A stretch of 64,000 bases of DNA from Blattamonas nauphoetae (lineage: Eukaryota > Preaxostyla > Oxymonadida), in the NCBI GenBank assembly GCA_033064195.1, contig JARBJD010000051.1:62001-126000 (forward strand), in the 5' to 3' direction. The notes below the pieces were generated by a model. It did no database searches and was not told where the DNA came from. It saw only the letters and a list, made by a program, of their open reading frames with translations. Position 1 is the stretch's first letter, and each line of letters begins with the position of its first letter. Made by a program: the position numbers and the translations under genes. Below, piece after piece: positions 34,299-46,525 of the stretch.

Positions 34299-36435
34299 GA
34301 TGAATGTTTGATCGTCATTTCTCTCATTCATGGGCACAATCACAGTTTTTCCAACCAACCGAGAATGGTTCCGATGTCCAATTACTTCTAAGATACTTCT
34401 AATCCCGAATTAGTTTCTTGAACCATTCTTGTCGCCTCTGTCAACTTCTTCATCCTTCTTCACTCTGATGTGAGGACTACTTCGAGATATTTCCGAGGTG
34501 TCGCCAGCTCCTCCATCGACTGCGATTCCTCAGAGTAGAATACTTCGTTTTGTGAAGATAAGAAGCAGACGCGTTCGTCTTTGCTGACTTGCTTCTCTCT
34601 CCCTCACGACCTTCCCAATGAGTGAAGATTTCACAATCTGTTTCGGGACACATCATATCCCGAATTTGTCTCATTTTCCGTCACAAAGTCAGAACTCAAA
34701 TCAGCAGATAGTCTCCAACCTCGATTGTCTGAACGAAATCCATCAAACTCCTGACTCCTCTTCAGTCCCACAACGAAAGTTAGTTTCCATCGCTGTTGTC
34801 GCGGATCAACACACTGATCATCTCATCGTTCCTTCGTCTGGTTCAAGATTCAATCATATTTCTATTTCATCATCTTCATTGTTTCTCAACGCATTCACAC
34901 ACCACCACAAACGAGCAAGCACCTGTGGAAACTGTTCAGCACGGAGTGACGAAGACCAACTGCTTCATGTGAACTGATTCAACACGTTCCTGAACTGAAA
35001 CGCGCTCGTGAAAGTCAGTTTGATTCTGTGGCCGAATTATTGTGTCCTCATGAAGAGAGGAATGTGAAGAGATTTCCGGGAGTGAGTTTGATGAATGTAT
35101 TGAGATGTCGAGAAATGTTGATTGTTGTCCAGAAATGTCACTCGTTCGTGAAGAAACACCATCCTCTCCACAACTCGGGAAATACATCTGCAAACAGTTC
35201 GATTTCTGCATCATGTAGGATCCGCACAGTTTTGTTTCATTTTCCACCTTTTCACATCATCTTTGATATCCTTCAAGAAATTATCCATCGAATCTGAAAT
35301 GTGTCCATATCTGTGAATCAGAGGAAACCGATGTAATTTTGATGATTGATTCCACGGAATATGTTGATCTGGATTGCAGTGAACTGAAGTGAGGGATGTG
35401 AAATTGATGACGAGCCGATCTGACTTCACTTTCACTTGCTCATCTCCCCATCCGTCTCCCCGGATCAACAGGAGTTTGACCAATCCATTGTGATCGGAAA
35501 TGTGTTTGAATGAAAGTGAGGATTCCGTCTCTTCTCTTCTCAACGCACTCCCACCGCGACTTCACGAAAGACTCGTCCCTGCTCGCAGGCAATGATGGGA
35601 ATGGTTCCATGATTTGCTCTCCCTCACAGTTCCCGCGGAGCTGTATGGTGGATCGGCCCGAGGATGACCATGACATTTCCAGTGACCGTGGAAATCCCAC
35701 TCAAAGAACATGCTCCGAAAACCGACAGTTTATTTCATTATGCGCCATTGATTGACTTGGCCATTCTTAGAATGGATTGAATATTCCAGAACTCCACAGT
35801 AGATACAAGGGATGTCTTGGGCATGGAATGTGAATCGACGATCATTTGAATTGTCCTCTCCTGCCCTCTTTATTCGCAGGGAGCCCAAATGAATCTCGTT
35901 TCGGCAACGACGGACGAGTGTCTGCACATGTGCCAACTCAGTCAGACTTGGATGCCTCCCCCTTTCCTCACTCCACGTTGGCGTCTTCATTGTCGCCACA
36001 TGTGTCAGAAATGACAATCGACGGAAGATGCCGCGCGAGTTATTGACACACCGCCATTTAAGTCGATTGGACTTGGTTTACAAGTTGATATTGCATGGGA
36101 CACTGACGAATTGAAGGCTCAAAGAAAAACGCTGCTCGTTGGGAACGGAAACGGATTGACGAGATTTCCTGTTTGGATGAGATTGTGGGATAAGCTTGTG
36201 TGACATTCAGTGGTTTATTGCTCCCATACTCGTCTTGATTCGGACATGTTCTGTTTCTCTCTTCATGCGGCCTTCCCAAGCTGTTCTGTCAGATTCTGGC
36301 ACTCTGAAGCATCCCAAAGAATCCCAGTTGAACGGTGGCCCAGATGAAAATAGTTTGTTGAAATTAGTTTTGACGACAGAAACTCAACTTTAAACGGGTC
36401 GGATCGCGAATCTCATCGACACCACTGTGCAGTCT
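34299..36435. other. 2.1-kb stretch without a clear gene; possible decayed gene (left arm)
   Basis: Mirrored frames occur, for example a plus-strand frame at 34618-34977 and a protein-like stretch GSEFDECIEMSRNVD...SSPQLGKYICKQFDFCIM near 35085-35216. The latter ends at a stop in this arm but stays open in the other arm (43253-43462). Amino acid changes between arms are frequent in the first frame, unlike the neighbouring genes. This fits a degraded gene better than a working one. The 35.7-36.1 kb part is the most diverged part of the arms. Confidence 0.4.
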
Positions 36436-37569
36436 ATGTTCCGCGTTGACACACCGGTCCCCATTGCGTTCTCGCCTTCTCCGGGGGATGCAGGAAAGGG
36501 AGAGGGGCTGGACAACGGCGAGGGGGATGAAATAGTTTGTTTCGCTTTGAACGTTTTCGATGATTGTGTTCAGGGATCTTCGTCAGATTTGTCGCCTGAG
36601 ATGGACAGCCGATGGGGCGAGGAATTTCGGTATTCGCCGTTCTCACGGACGCCCTCTGAGCCTCCCCCGCGTGCAGGAGTGTTCTGTCTGAAACGGTCAG
36701 TGTCGCCCAGCTTCACCGACCTGACGACGTCACCCTCTCTTCCGTTCTACTCGTTCTCGTCGCGGCCACCACTGTTGTTTGTGTGTCAGGAGTCATTTTC
36801 AGACATAGTGCGCACAGCGTCATCGACGCGATCGACGCTGCCTCCCGCTTCGCTCTTCGCGAATCCGAGTCGATTCCCAGCGCTGTGCCCGATCCAAGAA
36901 ACTGTGATGAAGTGGCCGGAAGTGAAGACGACGACAGCAGTGACATGCGAAGCTCGGCGACCAGCAGAGGCGCAGCTGTGTGCGAACTTCGGAGCGATCT
37001 CAGTGAACGAGGGGCCGTTTGTGGAAGTGAAGAAGAAGGAAAGTCGGCTTCGGCTGAACCCGCACAGCTTCCGGATGGACGTTGTGGAGCCGCAGCGAAA
37101 GAGTCGAAAGAAGATCCAAGAAATTCTGCGGGAAGTTGATGCGACGCAAGAGCTGGTGGACCTGCACCCCGACGCGGTGAAATGGGACCAGCCGCGGATT
37201 GAGCGCTCGTCGATGAAAGAAAAGTATGTTTCGGTTTCGTGGCACAACGGGGACAGGAGCTCGATCTTCTCGTCGTGCGGGCAGTCGTTCACACTGCTGG
37301 AGATTGGGCTGCGGGAGGGGCAGAGCGGGGATGTGGAGTTCAAGAGCTCGTCCCCGTTCTCTTCCGACGTGATGTCATTCGCCGATCGAATGGCGCTGCT
37401 GATGACTCGCGGGGGTGAACACGACGCTCTTTCGGAAGAAGAGCTGGAAGGAGCGATCCGAGGAAGGCCGACACACACGGTGACGCTGCTGATTGAGAAG
37501 CAGACGAACTCGCTGGAATCGTTTCTGAAGAAGTGGTCGGCTCGATGCAAAGTGCCCGCCAAGAACTGA
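36436..37569 (+). CDS. Protein of unknown function, 377 aa (left copy)
   Basis: The first ATG (36436) follows an in-frame GTG at 36427. The frame is intronless to 37569. The N-terminal half is Ser/Pro-rich and probably disordered. The C-terminal half is charged and more ordered, with a basic patch EPQRKSRKKIQEILREVD, then KYVSVSWHNGDRSS and SSCGQSFTLLEIGLREG. No recognised domain, signal peptide or membrane segment. It is higher in G+C than its flanks. The mirrored gene at 40950-42083 is nearly identical: about 10 residue changes, all by substitution, with no frame break. That supports real coding. Confidence 0.65.
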   Translation: MFRVDTPVPIAFSPSPGDAGKGEGLDNGEGDEIVCFALNVFDDCVQGSSSDLSPEMDSRWGEEFRYSPFSRTPSEPPPRAGVFCLKRSVSPSFTDLTTSPSLPFYSFSSRPPLLFVCQESFSDIVRTASSTRSTLPPASLFANPSRFPALCPIQETVMKWPEVKTTTAVTCEARRPAEAQLCANFGAISVNEGPFVEVKKKESRLRLNPHSFRMDVVEPQRKSRKKIQEILREVDATQELVDLHPDAVKWDQPRIERSSMKEKYVSVSWHNGDRSSIFSSCGQSFTLLEIGLREGQSGDVEFKSSSPFSSDVMSFADRMALLMTRGGEHDALSEEELEGAIRGRPTHTVTLLIEKQTNSLESFLKKWSARCKVPAKN

Positions 37570-38580
37570 GTCTGCACACAACCGAATTGGACTCATGCTT
37601 TCACCGATTTTCACTGCACACACGCAAGATTCGCGGATGTCGTTGTGTGGAAGAGATGATGGGAAGTGGAAGGTGTTTTGGAAGATTCAGCCGAAACAGT
37701 CGAGTTTTGGTTTGATCGCTTCGGAATTGCCCAAAGCGTCCATCAGCCCTCTCACTCATCTCACTGCGACTCCTTGAAGCGTGCGTGGCTCTTTCGTTCT
37801 TTTCGTGTTCGTCCCAGCTTGACAACACACCGACGCTGGTTCCATCCACGTCAAGTTGTGTCATCTTTGCAATGTGGTGCTTTCAGCACATTCGCGCTCG
37901 TGTTCCGAACGATGTTCCTGCTGACCAGCCCGCACCTGATTTCGTTTCTGTGTTGGGTGTGTCTGTCCGGCTGTGGGCAGATGTAGTTCTCTTTCTTTTC
38001 GTCGACTTGACGTTTGTATTTCGTTGACCCGAAGAGTTGGACACTCACTGTGTTTGGGGACATCGTTGTGTGTTTGGCCTCGTGACGAACAATTGTGCGA
38101 CGTGGCTCATCGATTGGGCTCATTCGTTCTGCGAGTGGGCGATTGGTGGACACAACCGCCTGCGTGTGCCGTGGAGAAGAGGTCCCTGTCCGCACACGAT
38201 GGATGTCTTTGCCGTTGATCGCTGCATGCCTTTTGATTGGTGAGCGCGTTGATGCAGCGTGTTTGAAACTGTCGACGAGAAGCCTTTTGCTTTTCATGCT
38301 TCCTTGGTTCCTTCCTTCCTTGGTTCGTTGCTTCCTTTCTGGACATCTCTCACACCACCGTTCATGCTGTTTTTTTCTCTTGTTTCTGGTTGTCCTGTTG
38401 GACATTCTTCTTTTTGTGATTGCGACTCTTCCATCGAGTCGTTCTGCACAGCTGTTTCAACGACTCTGACGAGTCCATTCCGATACTTTTTAAGAAAACT
38501 ACACAAAAACGTTAAATTGCAAGAAATAAGTGGTGTGAAGATCACAACGAGTTTCTGGGATCCCGACAGGTCCAGTCCAG
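37570..38580. other. Arm inner end and start of spacer; no gene seen
   Basis: From the end of the 377-aa gene to the inner edge of the arm (38464), then 116 bp of spacer up to the stop of the kinase gene. Several overlapping 60-120-codon frames exist on both strands and are mirrored, but none has protein-like composition. Confidence 0.65.
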
Positions 38581-39954
38581 CTAGTACACTCCTCCTTCGT
38601 TGTCCACCGGAGGCATGACTCTTTTGTCCAAATGCAGAAGAGCGTGACTCCCCCGCCGAGAGACTCTGTCCTCTGGGATTCGCCCAAAAAGTTCGTGCTT
38701 TTGCAATAAACCTAATATCTCTTCACATTGTTGACGTCGCAGGACTGTTTCGGAATCATTGAACGTCATTGTTCGCTCCAAATACCATCTCAGAGAAAAT
38801 ACTGCGTATCCTGTGATGGGAGGTGTTGCCAGCAGGTCTGATACGCGTGGCCGTTCAGGCTGAGATTAAAACGGGGAGAAACACCAAAATATGGATGCTA
38901 AGGCAAGGTCAGATGAAGCAGACAGTTGAAAGCATCATTGAAATGACTTCAAGAAGGTCGTTGGAGCATGGAACAAGTGCTGTGGGCTGTTGGTCGCTGA
39001 TGACTTGCAGTTTTTTCTCTGAAACTCGGAGAAATGGAGGGAGACCAGTTTTATCATTTTTCAGAGCTAGATAATTCACTGTGGTGAGAAGTTCCAGTAT
39101 TGTCACTCCCAATGCAAACACATCCACACGAGTATCATACGGTTGATCAGCAAATAATTCTGGAGCTCTGTAGCCACTGACTCAAAGAGAAGATGAAGAG
39201 AGATGATTTGGAAGAGAAATGGAGAGACGGTGTTCCAATTCCCAGTGTCATTCTGGCGTTATCTCGATGACGAGCGAATCCAAGATCGCCTGATGATCAC
39301 GCAGTTGTGAGAAGAGACAATCAGAAAATGAAAGTGTTCATACAAATGCAAGGGATATGGTCCCCGTTTTCGTCGACATAATCAATGATATTTGATGGTT
39401 TGATGTCACGGTGGAGAATTTCCTGTTTGTGCATCACGTATAATCCCAACAAACAATCTGCCAATATTTTCCAGATCACCTGGAGAAATCAATGTCAGAG
39501 GACAAACACGTTCATGGAGATACCCTTTTGTGGAGTTCCCTCTGTTAGCATGAGTCCTATCCTCCATAAGGCTGGTGATTGTGTGCTTCAGTGACATCGA
39601 TGGAATATAGTCCATCACAATGAATGGTTTACCGGCGATTTGTGCGTCAACGAAACCACAGACGAATGGTGAATGGATTGTACTCAGTGCTTCTATTTCG
39701 CGAGATGACATGTCTTTTGTTTGAGATTCATGGAGTCGTTTGAGAGCAAATCGTTGATCTGTTGAATGTCCAGGGGTTCCACTCTCTCGTTGCACAAGAA
39801 ACACGCATCCAAATGCACCTTTTCCGATAACACTATTTACCCTTGGCACGCGAACATCTCACATGATTCAAAAAACAAATAATGACAGACATCTGCAACG
39901 AGTGCCGGTGGACTCGAAATAGTTTTCGTTCTCGAAAGGTGAGATTGGTTCCAT
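38581..39954 (-). CDS. Ser/Thr protein kinase in the palindrome spacer, 380 aa, 6 exons
   Basis: Exons are inferred at 39954-39891, 39857-39508, 39479-39344, 39289-39229, 39176-38924 and 38859-38581 (1143 nt). The introns are 33, 28, 54, 52 and 64 nt. The spliced product has VIGKGAFGCVF (about 31-41), FALKRL, HRDIKPSN at 161-168, CDLGFAR with DLG at 185-187, GTPGYRAPE and RVDVFALG. PERPRVSDLL follows, then a ~75-residue tail. All catalytic residues appear present, with Leu in place of Phe in DFG. The kinase subfamily is not clear. The gene almost fills the 1593-bp unique spacer of inverted repeat 2 and has no second copy in the window. Confidence 0.85.
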
Positions 39955-40949
39955 AAATAATTATACCTCGATCAAGATTGTGCAGAGTCAATCCATTGTC
40001 TCCATGTGTTAAAAGAAAATTGTTCACAGTATCGTTGTGTGGTGATTAAGATCAAATGTCGTTGAAACAGCTGTGCAGAACGACTCGATGGAAGAGTCGC
40101 AATCACAAAAAGAAGAATGTCCAACAGGACAACCAGAAACAAGAGAAAAAAACAGCATGAACGGTGGTGTGAGAGATGTCCAGAAAGAAAGCAACGAACC
40201 AAGGAAGGAACGAACCAAGGAAGCATGAAAAGCAAAAGGCTTCTCGTCGACAGTTTCAAACACACTGCATCAACGCGCTCACCAATCAAAAGGCATGCAG
40301 CGATCAACGGCAAAGACATCCGTCGTGTGCGGCCAGCGATCTCACTCCGCGGCACACAGGCGAGCGTGTTCACCAATCGCCCATGAGCAGAACGAATGAG
40401 CCCAATCGATGAGCCACGTCGCACAATCCTTCGTCACGAGGCCAGACACACAACAATGTCCCCAAACACAGTGAGTGTCCAACATTTCGGGTCAACGAAA
40501 TACAAACGTCAAGTCGACGAAAAGAAAGAGAACTACATCTGCCCACAGCCGGACAGACACACCCAACACAGAAACGAAATCAGGTGCGGGCTGGTCAGCA
40601 GGAACATCGTTCGGAACACGAGCGCGAATGTGCTGAAAGCACCACATTGCAAAGATGACACAACTTGACGTGGATGGAACCAGCGTCGGTGTGTTGTCAA
40701 GCTGGGACGAACACGAAAAGAACGAAAGAGCCACGCACGCTTCAAGGAGTCGCGGTGTGACGAGTGAGAGGGCTGATGGACGCTTTGGGCAATTCCGAAG
40801 CGATCAAACCAAAACTCGACTGTTTCGGCTGAATCTTCCAAAACACCTTCCACTTCCCATCATCTCTTCCACACAACGACATCCGCGAATCTTGCGTGTG
40901 TGCAGTGAAAATCGGTGAAAGCATGAGTCCAATTCGGTTGTGTGCAGAC
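39955..40949. other. End of spacer and inner end of right arm; no gene seen
   Basis: About 100 bp of spacer upstream of the kinase start, then the right-arm mirror of 37570-38464. Only short mirrored frames are present. The kinase promoter must lie here, within or next to the arm end. Confidence 0.65.
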
Positions 40950-42083
40950 TCAGTTCTTGGCGGGCACTTTGCATCGAGCCGACCACTTCTTCAGAAACGA
41001 TTCCAGCGAGTTCGTCTGCTTCTCAATCAGCAGCGTCACCGTGTGTGTCGGCCTTCCTCGGATCGCTCCTTCCAGCTCTTCTTCCGAAAGAGCGTCGTGT
41101 TCACGTCCGCGAGTCATCAGCAGCGCCATTCGATCGGCGAATGACATCACGTCGGAAGAGAACGGGGACGAGCTCTTGAACTCCACATCCCCGCTCTGCC
41201 CCTCCCGCAGCCCAATCTCCAGCAGTGTGAACGACTGCCCGCACGACGAGAAGATCGAGCTCCTGTCCCCGTTGTGCCACGAAACCGAAACATACTTTTC
41301 TTTCATCGACGAACGCTCAATCCGCGGCTGGTCCCATTTCACTGCGTCGGGGTGCAGGTCCACCAGCTCTTGCGTCGCATCAACTTCACGCAGAATTTCT
41401 TGGATCTTCTTTCGACTCTTTCGCTGCGGCTCCACAACGTCCATCCGGAAGCTGTGCGGGTTCAGCCGAAGCCGACTTTCCTTCTTCTTCACTTCCACAA
41501 ACGGCCCCTCGTTCACTGAGATCGCTCCGAAGTTCGCACACAGCTGTGCTTCTGCTGGTCGCCGAGCTTCGCATGTCACTGCTGTCGTCGTCTTCACTTC
41601 CGGCCACTTCATCACAGTTTCTTGGATCGGGCACAGCGCAGGGAATCGACTCGGATTCGCGAAGAGCGAAGCGGGAGGCAGCGTCGATCGCGTCGATGAC
41701 GCTGTGCGCACTATGTCTGAAAATGACTCCTGACACACAAACGACAGTGGTGGCCGCGACGAGAACGAGTAGAACGGAAGAGAGGGTGACGTCGTCAGGT
41801 CGGTGAAGCTGGGCGACACTGACCGTTTCAGACAGAACACTCCTGCACGCGGGGGAGGCTCAGAGGGCGTCCGTGAGAACGGCGAATACCGAAATTCCTC
41901 GCCCCATCGGCTGTCGATCTCAGTTGATAAATTTGACGAAGATCCCTGAACACAATCATCGAAAACGTTCAAAGCGAAACAAACCATTTCATCCCCCTCG
42001 CTGTTGTCCAGCCCCTCTCCCTTTCCTGCATCCCCCGGAGAAGGTGAGAACGCAATGGGGACCGGTGTGTCAACGCGGAACAT
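40950..42083 (-). CDS. Protein of unknown function, 377 aa (right copy)
   Basis: Mirror copy of 36436-37569, with ATG at 42083. Changes include DNG to DNS, SSSDLSPEM to SSSNLSTEI and TRGGEH to TRGREH. The frame is fully open. The product is Ser/Pro-rich, then charged, with no recognised domain. Confidence 0.65.
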   Translation of the reverse strand: MFRVDTPVPIAFSPSPGDAGKGEGLDNSEGDEMVCFALNVFDDCVQGSSSNLSTEIDSRWGEEFRYSPFSRTPSEPPPRAGVFCLKRSVSPSFTDLTTSPSLPFYSFSSRPPLSFVCQESFSDIVRTASSTRSTLPPASLFANPSRFPALCPIQETVMKWPEVKTTTAVTCEARRPAEAQLCANFGAISVNEGPFVEVKKKESRLRLNPHSFRMDVVEPQRKSRKKIQEILREVDATQELVDLHPDAVKWDQPRIERSSMKEKYVSVSWHNGDRSSIFSSCGQSFTLLEIGLREGQSGDVEFKSSSPFSSDVMSFADRMALLMTRGREHDALSEEELEGAIRGRPTHTVTLLIEKQTNSLESFLKKWSARCKVPAKN

Positions 42084-44218
42084 AGACTGCACAGTGGTGT
42101 CGATGAGATTCGCGATCCGACCCGTTTAAAGTTGACTTTCTGTCGTCAAAACTAATTTCAACAAACTATTTTCATCTGGGCCACCGTTCAACTGGGATTC
42201 TTTGGGATGCTTCAGAGTGCCAGAATCTGACAGAACAGCTTGGGAAGGCCGCATGAAGAGAGAAACCGAACATGTCCGAATCAAGACGAGTATGGGGGCA
42301 ATGAGCGATTGAATGCCACACAAGCTTATCCCACAATCTCATCCAAACAGGAAATCTCGTCAACCCGTTTCCGTTGCCAACGAGGAGCCATTCTCTTTGA
42401 GTCCTCAATTCGTCAGTGTCCCATGCAATATCAACTTGTAAACCAAGTCCAATCGACTTAAATGGCGGTGTGTCAATAACTCGCGCGGTATCCTCCGTTG
42501 AATATCATTTCTGACACAGGTGGCGACGATGAAGACACCAGCGTGGACTGAGGAAAGGAGGAGGCATCCAAGTCTGACTGAGTTGTCAGATGTGTAGACA
42601 CACGTCCTTTGTCGCCGAAACGAGATTCATTTGGTCGGCCTGCGAATAAAGAGGGCAGGAGAGGACGATTAAAGTGATCGTCGATTCATATTCCATGATC
42701 AAGATGTTCCTTGTATCCACTGCGGAGTTCCGGAATATTCAATCCATTCTAAGAATGGCCAAGTCAATCAATGGCGCATAATGAAATAAACTGTCCGTTT
42801 TCGGAGCATGTTCTTTGAGTGGGATTTCCACGGTCACTGGAGATGTCATGGTCATCCTCGGGCCGATCCACAATACAGCTCCGCGGGAATTGTGAGGGAG
42901 AGCAAATCATGGAACCATTCCCATCATTGCCTGCGAGCAGGGACGAGTCTTTCGCGAAGTCGCGGTGGGAGTGCGTTGAGAAGAGAAGAGAAAGAATCTT
43001 CACTTTCATTCAAACACATTTCCGATCACAATGGATTGGTCAAACTCCTGTTGATCCGGGGAGACGGATGGGGAGATGAGCAAATGAAAGTGAAGTCAGA
43101 TCGGCTCGTCATCAATTTCACATCCCTCACTTCAGTTCACTGCAATGCAGATCAACATATTCCGTGGAATCAATCATCAAAATTACATCGGTTTCCTCTG
43201 ATTCACAGATATGGACACATTTCAGATTCGATGGATAATTTCTTGAAGGAAATCAAAGATGATGTGAAAAGGTGGAAAATGAAACAAAAGTGTGCAGATC
43301 CTGCATGATGCAGAAATCGAACTGTTTGCAGATGTATTTCCCGAGTTGTGGAGAGGATGGTGTTTCTTCACGAACGAGTGACATTTCTGGACACCAATCA
43401 ACATTTCTCGACATCTCAATACATTCATCAAACTCACTCCCGGGAATCTCTTCACATTCCACTCTTCATGAGGACACGATAATTCGGCCACAGATTCAAA
43501 CTGAATCTCACGAGCGCGTTTCAGTTCAGGAACGTGTTGAATCAGTTCACATGAAGCAGTTGGTCTTCGTCACTCCGTGCTGAACAGTTTCCACAGGTGC
43601 TTGCTCGTTTGTGGTGGTGTGTGAATGCGTTGAGAAACAATGAAGATGATGAAATAGAAATATGATTGAAACTTGGACCAGACGAAGGAACGATGAGATG
43701 ATCAGTGTGTTGATCCGCGACAACAGCGATGGAAACTAACTTTCGTTGTGGGACTGAAGAGGAGTCAGGAGTTTGATGGATTTCGTTCAGACAAAACAGG
43801 TCGGAGACTATCTGCCGATTTGAGGTTTGACTTTGTGACGGAACATGAGACAAATTCGGGATATGATGTTTCCCGAGACAGATTGTGAAATTGTCACCCA
43901 TTGGGAAGGTCGTGAGAGAGAGAAGCACCACAGAAAAGACGAACGCGTCTGCTTCTTATCTTCACAAAACGAAGTATTCTGCTCTGAGGAATCGCAGTCG
44001 ATGGAGGAGCTGGCGACACCTCGGAAATATTTCGAAGCATCCCTCACATCAGAGTGAAGAAGGATGAAGAAGTTGACAGAGGCTGAAAGAATGGTTCAAG
44101 AAACTAATTCGGGATTAGAGGTATCTCGGACTTAATTGGACTTCGGAACCATTCCCGGCTGGTTTGAGAAACTGCGATTGTGATTCGGAAACTGGGAAAT
44201 GTCAAACAAACATTCATC
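42084..44218. other. Stretch without a clear gene; mirror of 34299-36435
   Basis: Right-arm equivalent of the possible decayed gene. A minus-strand frame (43253-43462) reads MECEEIPGSEFDECIEMS...SPQLGKYICKQFDFCIMQD and is open where the left arm has a stop. Identity to the left arm falls visibly at about 42480-42720. Confidence 0.4.
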
Positions 44219-46193
44219 ATGGCTAGATCACTTTCGCTTCTTTATTATCCACACACACTTCTTGTGTGTTCTCTCACGATGTCTCTGGATCAGCTGCACT
44301 CATATTCGGACCAACTGTTGCTTCACCCGAAACTGAAACTGTCGAAAACGAATCAGAAGCGCCAATGGCGCGAATCTCACAAGAATCCTGATTTCCCTCT
44401 CCACACTGCGTGCCTGTCGCAGAATGTGGCGATCGATGAAGTATCGTCGCTTCGTCTGGGTCATCTGTATTGTCGGGACCATGCGAAACAGGAAGAATGT
44501 GTTCGAAATCTGAATCAGGTGATTGCGAGTTTAATCTTTATTGTTTTCCACATATTTCAGCGTCAGCGAAGAGACACGCGGTTCTGCAGATTCTTTCGGA
44601 GAAATCAGTTCTTCTTCGTGCAACTCATCTTCTCGATCCAAAGTTGCCGATTTCGTTCAACGTATCCTCTTCCCGTTCCTCATTCTTCGTCAGCACCATC
44701 TCCTTGTGCTCATCGACTCACTCTGTTTGTTTTCTGATATTTCGTGATTTCTGTGCAGTTCCAACGACATTCCCCGACTTCGCTGTTCCCCCTCTCGGAA
44801 TTTTGTCTTCGCTGCTGCCCTTTGCGTCTCTTTGCGATGCTGAGAGACATTCGATGCAGGCCGTGGTATTTTGTCTCTTTTCTGTTTTGATGTTTGTTTT
44901 CAGTGTTGGAATTGTCTTGCTTCGTTCTTCGCTCGCGATGAGATTGATTCTTTGCTGGACCCATCGTCTGCCCCTCTCCTTCGATCGCTCCACGCGAAAG
45001 TGGTGTCGATTCTGGAAGTGGTTTGCGAAAGCACAACGATGCGTGTGTGCGACGAACACAACCGAATGAAGTCGTCGTTTGGTGGTTTTGATGACTTGGT
45101 TGGCCCGCTTCTTCGCTTCTGTGGCGGATTTGTGAAGTGTCTGGAGCCCTCTGCACGACTAGCGACTCTTTTGAGATTGTTGGTTGGAGTTGAGAATGAG
45201 TGGCATCTCGAACTGCCATTGAAGGCCGTTCAGTCGATGCTCTCTTCCCATCCATCACTCGCCTCTGCGTTCTTTTCTGGTTCAATCCCGTTCCGAACGA
45301 ACAAGAAGGGCGAGCCAGGCAGCACGTGGATTGTTGATGTTCTGCTTGACCTGGCCTCGATTCACGAGCGAAGTGTGCCTCTTCACGTTGCCGTCCTCGC
45401 ACTCTTCTCGTTCTGCCCTGTCTCGCTTCTCCAACGCCGTTTCTCGTCTCTCCTTCACATCCTCCTCACCTCTCCTCCTTCGTTCCTGGATCCATCGATG
45501 CAATCGACATTTCGATCATTTCTTGTTGCATGGACATCAGCAGTACGGCCTCCGCCAACCAAATTGTATCGTCGCCCTCGTCGTCATTATCGTTGGTCTG
45601 ATTATCCTTATCGAAACAAGATCAGTATTCCATCCGAAATCGCAGTGAATACGCTTCCCATCCAGCTGCTGCTGAGTCGCGTTGATGTACTGGCGATTTC
45701 AGAATCAGACGTTCCTTTCCATCTGTCGTGGATCGACAGAATGGACGAAGTGGACTCGAACGAGATTGCTCATCGTCTTGTTCCCACCCTGATTCGAGTT
45801 CTTCGTTGCCACAATTCTTTCGAATCGTTCTTTTCGATTGAGCGCTGCCTGTCTCTCATCCAATCGACGACTTTTCGCGCCGACCGCATTCCTTCCGTTG
45901 CTTCTGATTTCGGAGAACTGTTTGCTTTGCGAGTGATGACCGAAATTGACAAGAAGTCCTCGTTTCTGCCTCCTTCTCGTTTCTCTTTCTTCAAACTTCC
46001 CCGAAACCCCATCTTTCTTGTTGCGGAAGGACTGGAGGACAGAATGGAGACAGATCTGCAAGCAGAGGAACTGGAACCTGAGCGGTATCGTAGAATAAAC
46101 ACGAGTGTGAAGTGGTATGTCATGCAACTGGGCGGAAACATCCAAGCACCACGTTGGAGCACAATCTATCACTGGTGGTATGGGAAGCCTTGA
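44219..46193 (+). CDS. Helical (ARM/HEAT-like) protein of unknown function, ~602 aa, 4 exons (right copy)
   Basis: Exons are inferred at 44219-44466, 44561-44724, 44759-44865 and 44904-46193 (1809 nt). The intron sizes (94, 34, 38 nt) equal those of the left copy. The product is two residues shorter, owing to an indel around the RHRRHHRYSYRCYDSELK segment, and has scattered substitutions. The first exon and the intron-1 flanks hold many of the arm differences. No recognised domain. Confidence 0.65.
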
Positions 46194-46525
46194 TCACGAT
46201 CGCATGAAATGTGAAAATGAACATACTCCTTCTCTCGAATTTGTGGGAGAGTTGGGGATGTTCATCTCGGAGATTTTGGGGATCTTGGAGTCATTTGTTC
46301 TTTTGATCCTTTTTCTCACTGCATTACAGTCATTCGATTGTTCAATCATTCTCACAAACTGAGGGAGGAAATACAGAGAAAACAGAATCGACGATTTTTG
46401 ATTGGTAAACACGAAAAAAAGGAGTCCCAAGCGAGATCAGCTGTGAGTGATGAATTCTTTAAAATGACTTTCGTCATTTCGGATGTTGGGTCTGAACAAA
46501 TCTCATTCTGATTCCACGACGTTAT
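46194..46525. other. Intergenic, mirror of 31986-32317
   Basis: 332 bp between the two helical-protein genes, nearly the same as in the left arm. No gene recognised. Confidence 0.5.

Larger units (their letters stand above)
29655..38464 (+). repeat. Left arm of inverted repeat 2 (8.8 kb)
   Basis: The sequence from AGTCGAGACC at 29655 to CAACGAC at 38464 reappears inverted at 40058-48855. Both borders are sharp: homology stops within a few bases. Coding parts are almost identical, while parts of the noncoding stretch at about 35.7-36.2 kb differ clearly. The arm carries four genes. Divergence, unequal arm lengths and a unique gene in the spacer argue against a fold-back read artefact. Confidence 0.95.

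Noticed and set aside
37601-38545. Overlapping frames of 60-120 codons downstream of the 377-aa gene
   Set aside because: They overlap on both strands, lack domains and have composition typical of shadow frames in G+C-rich sequence.
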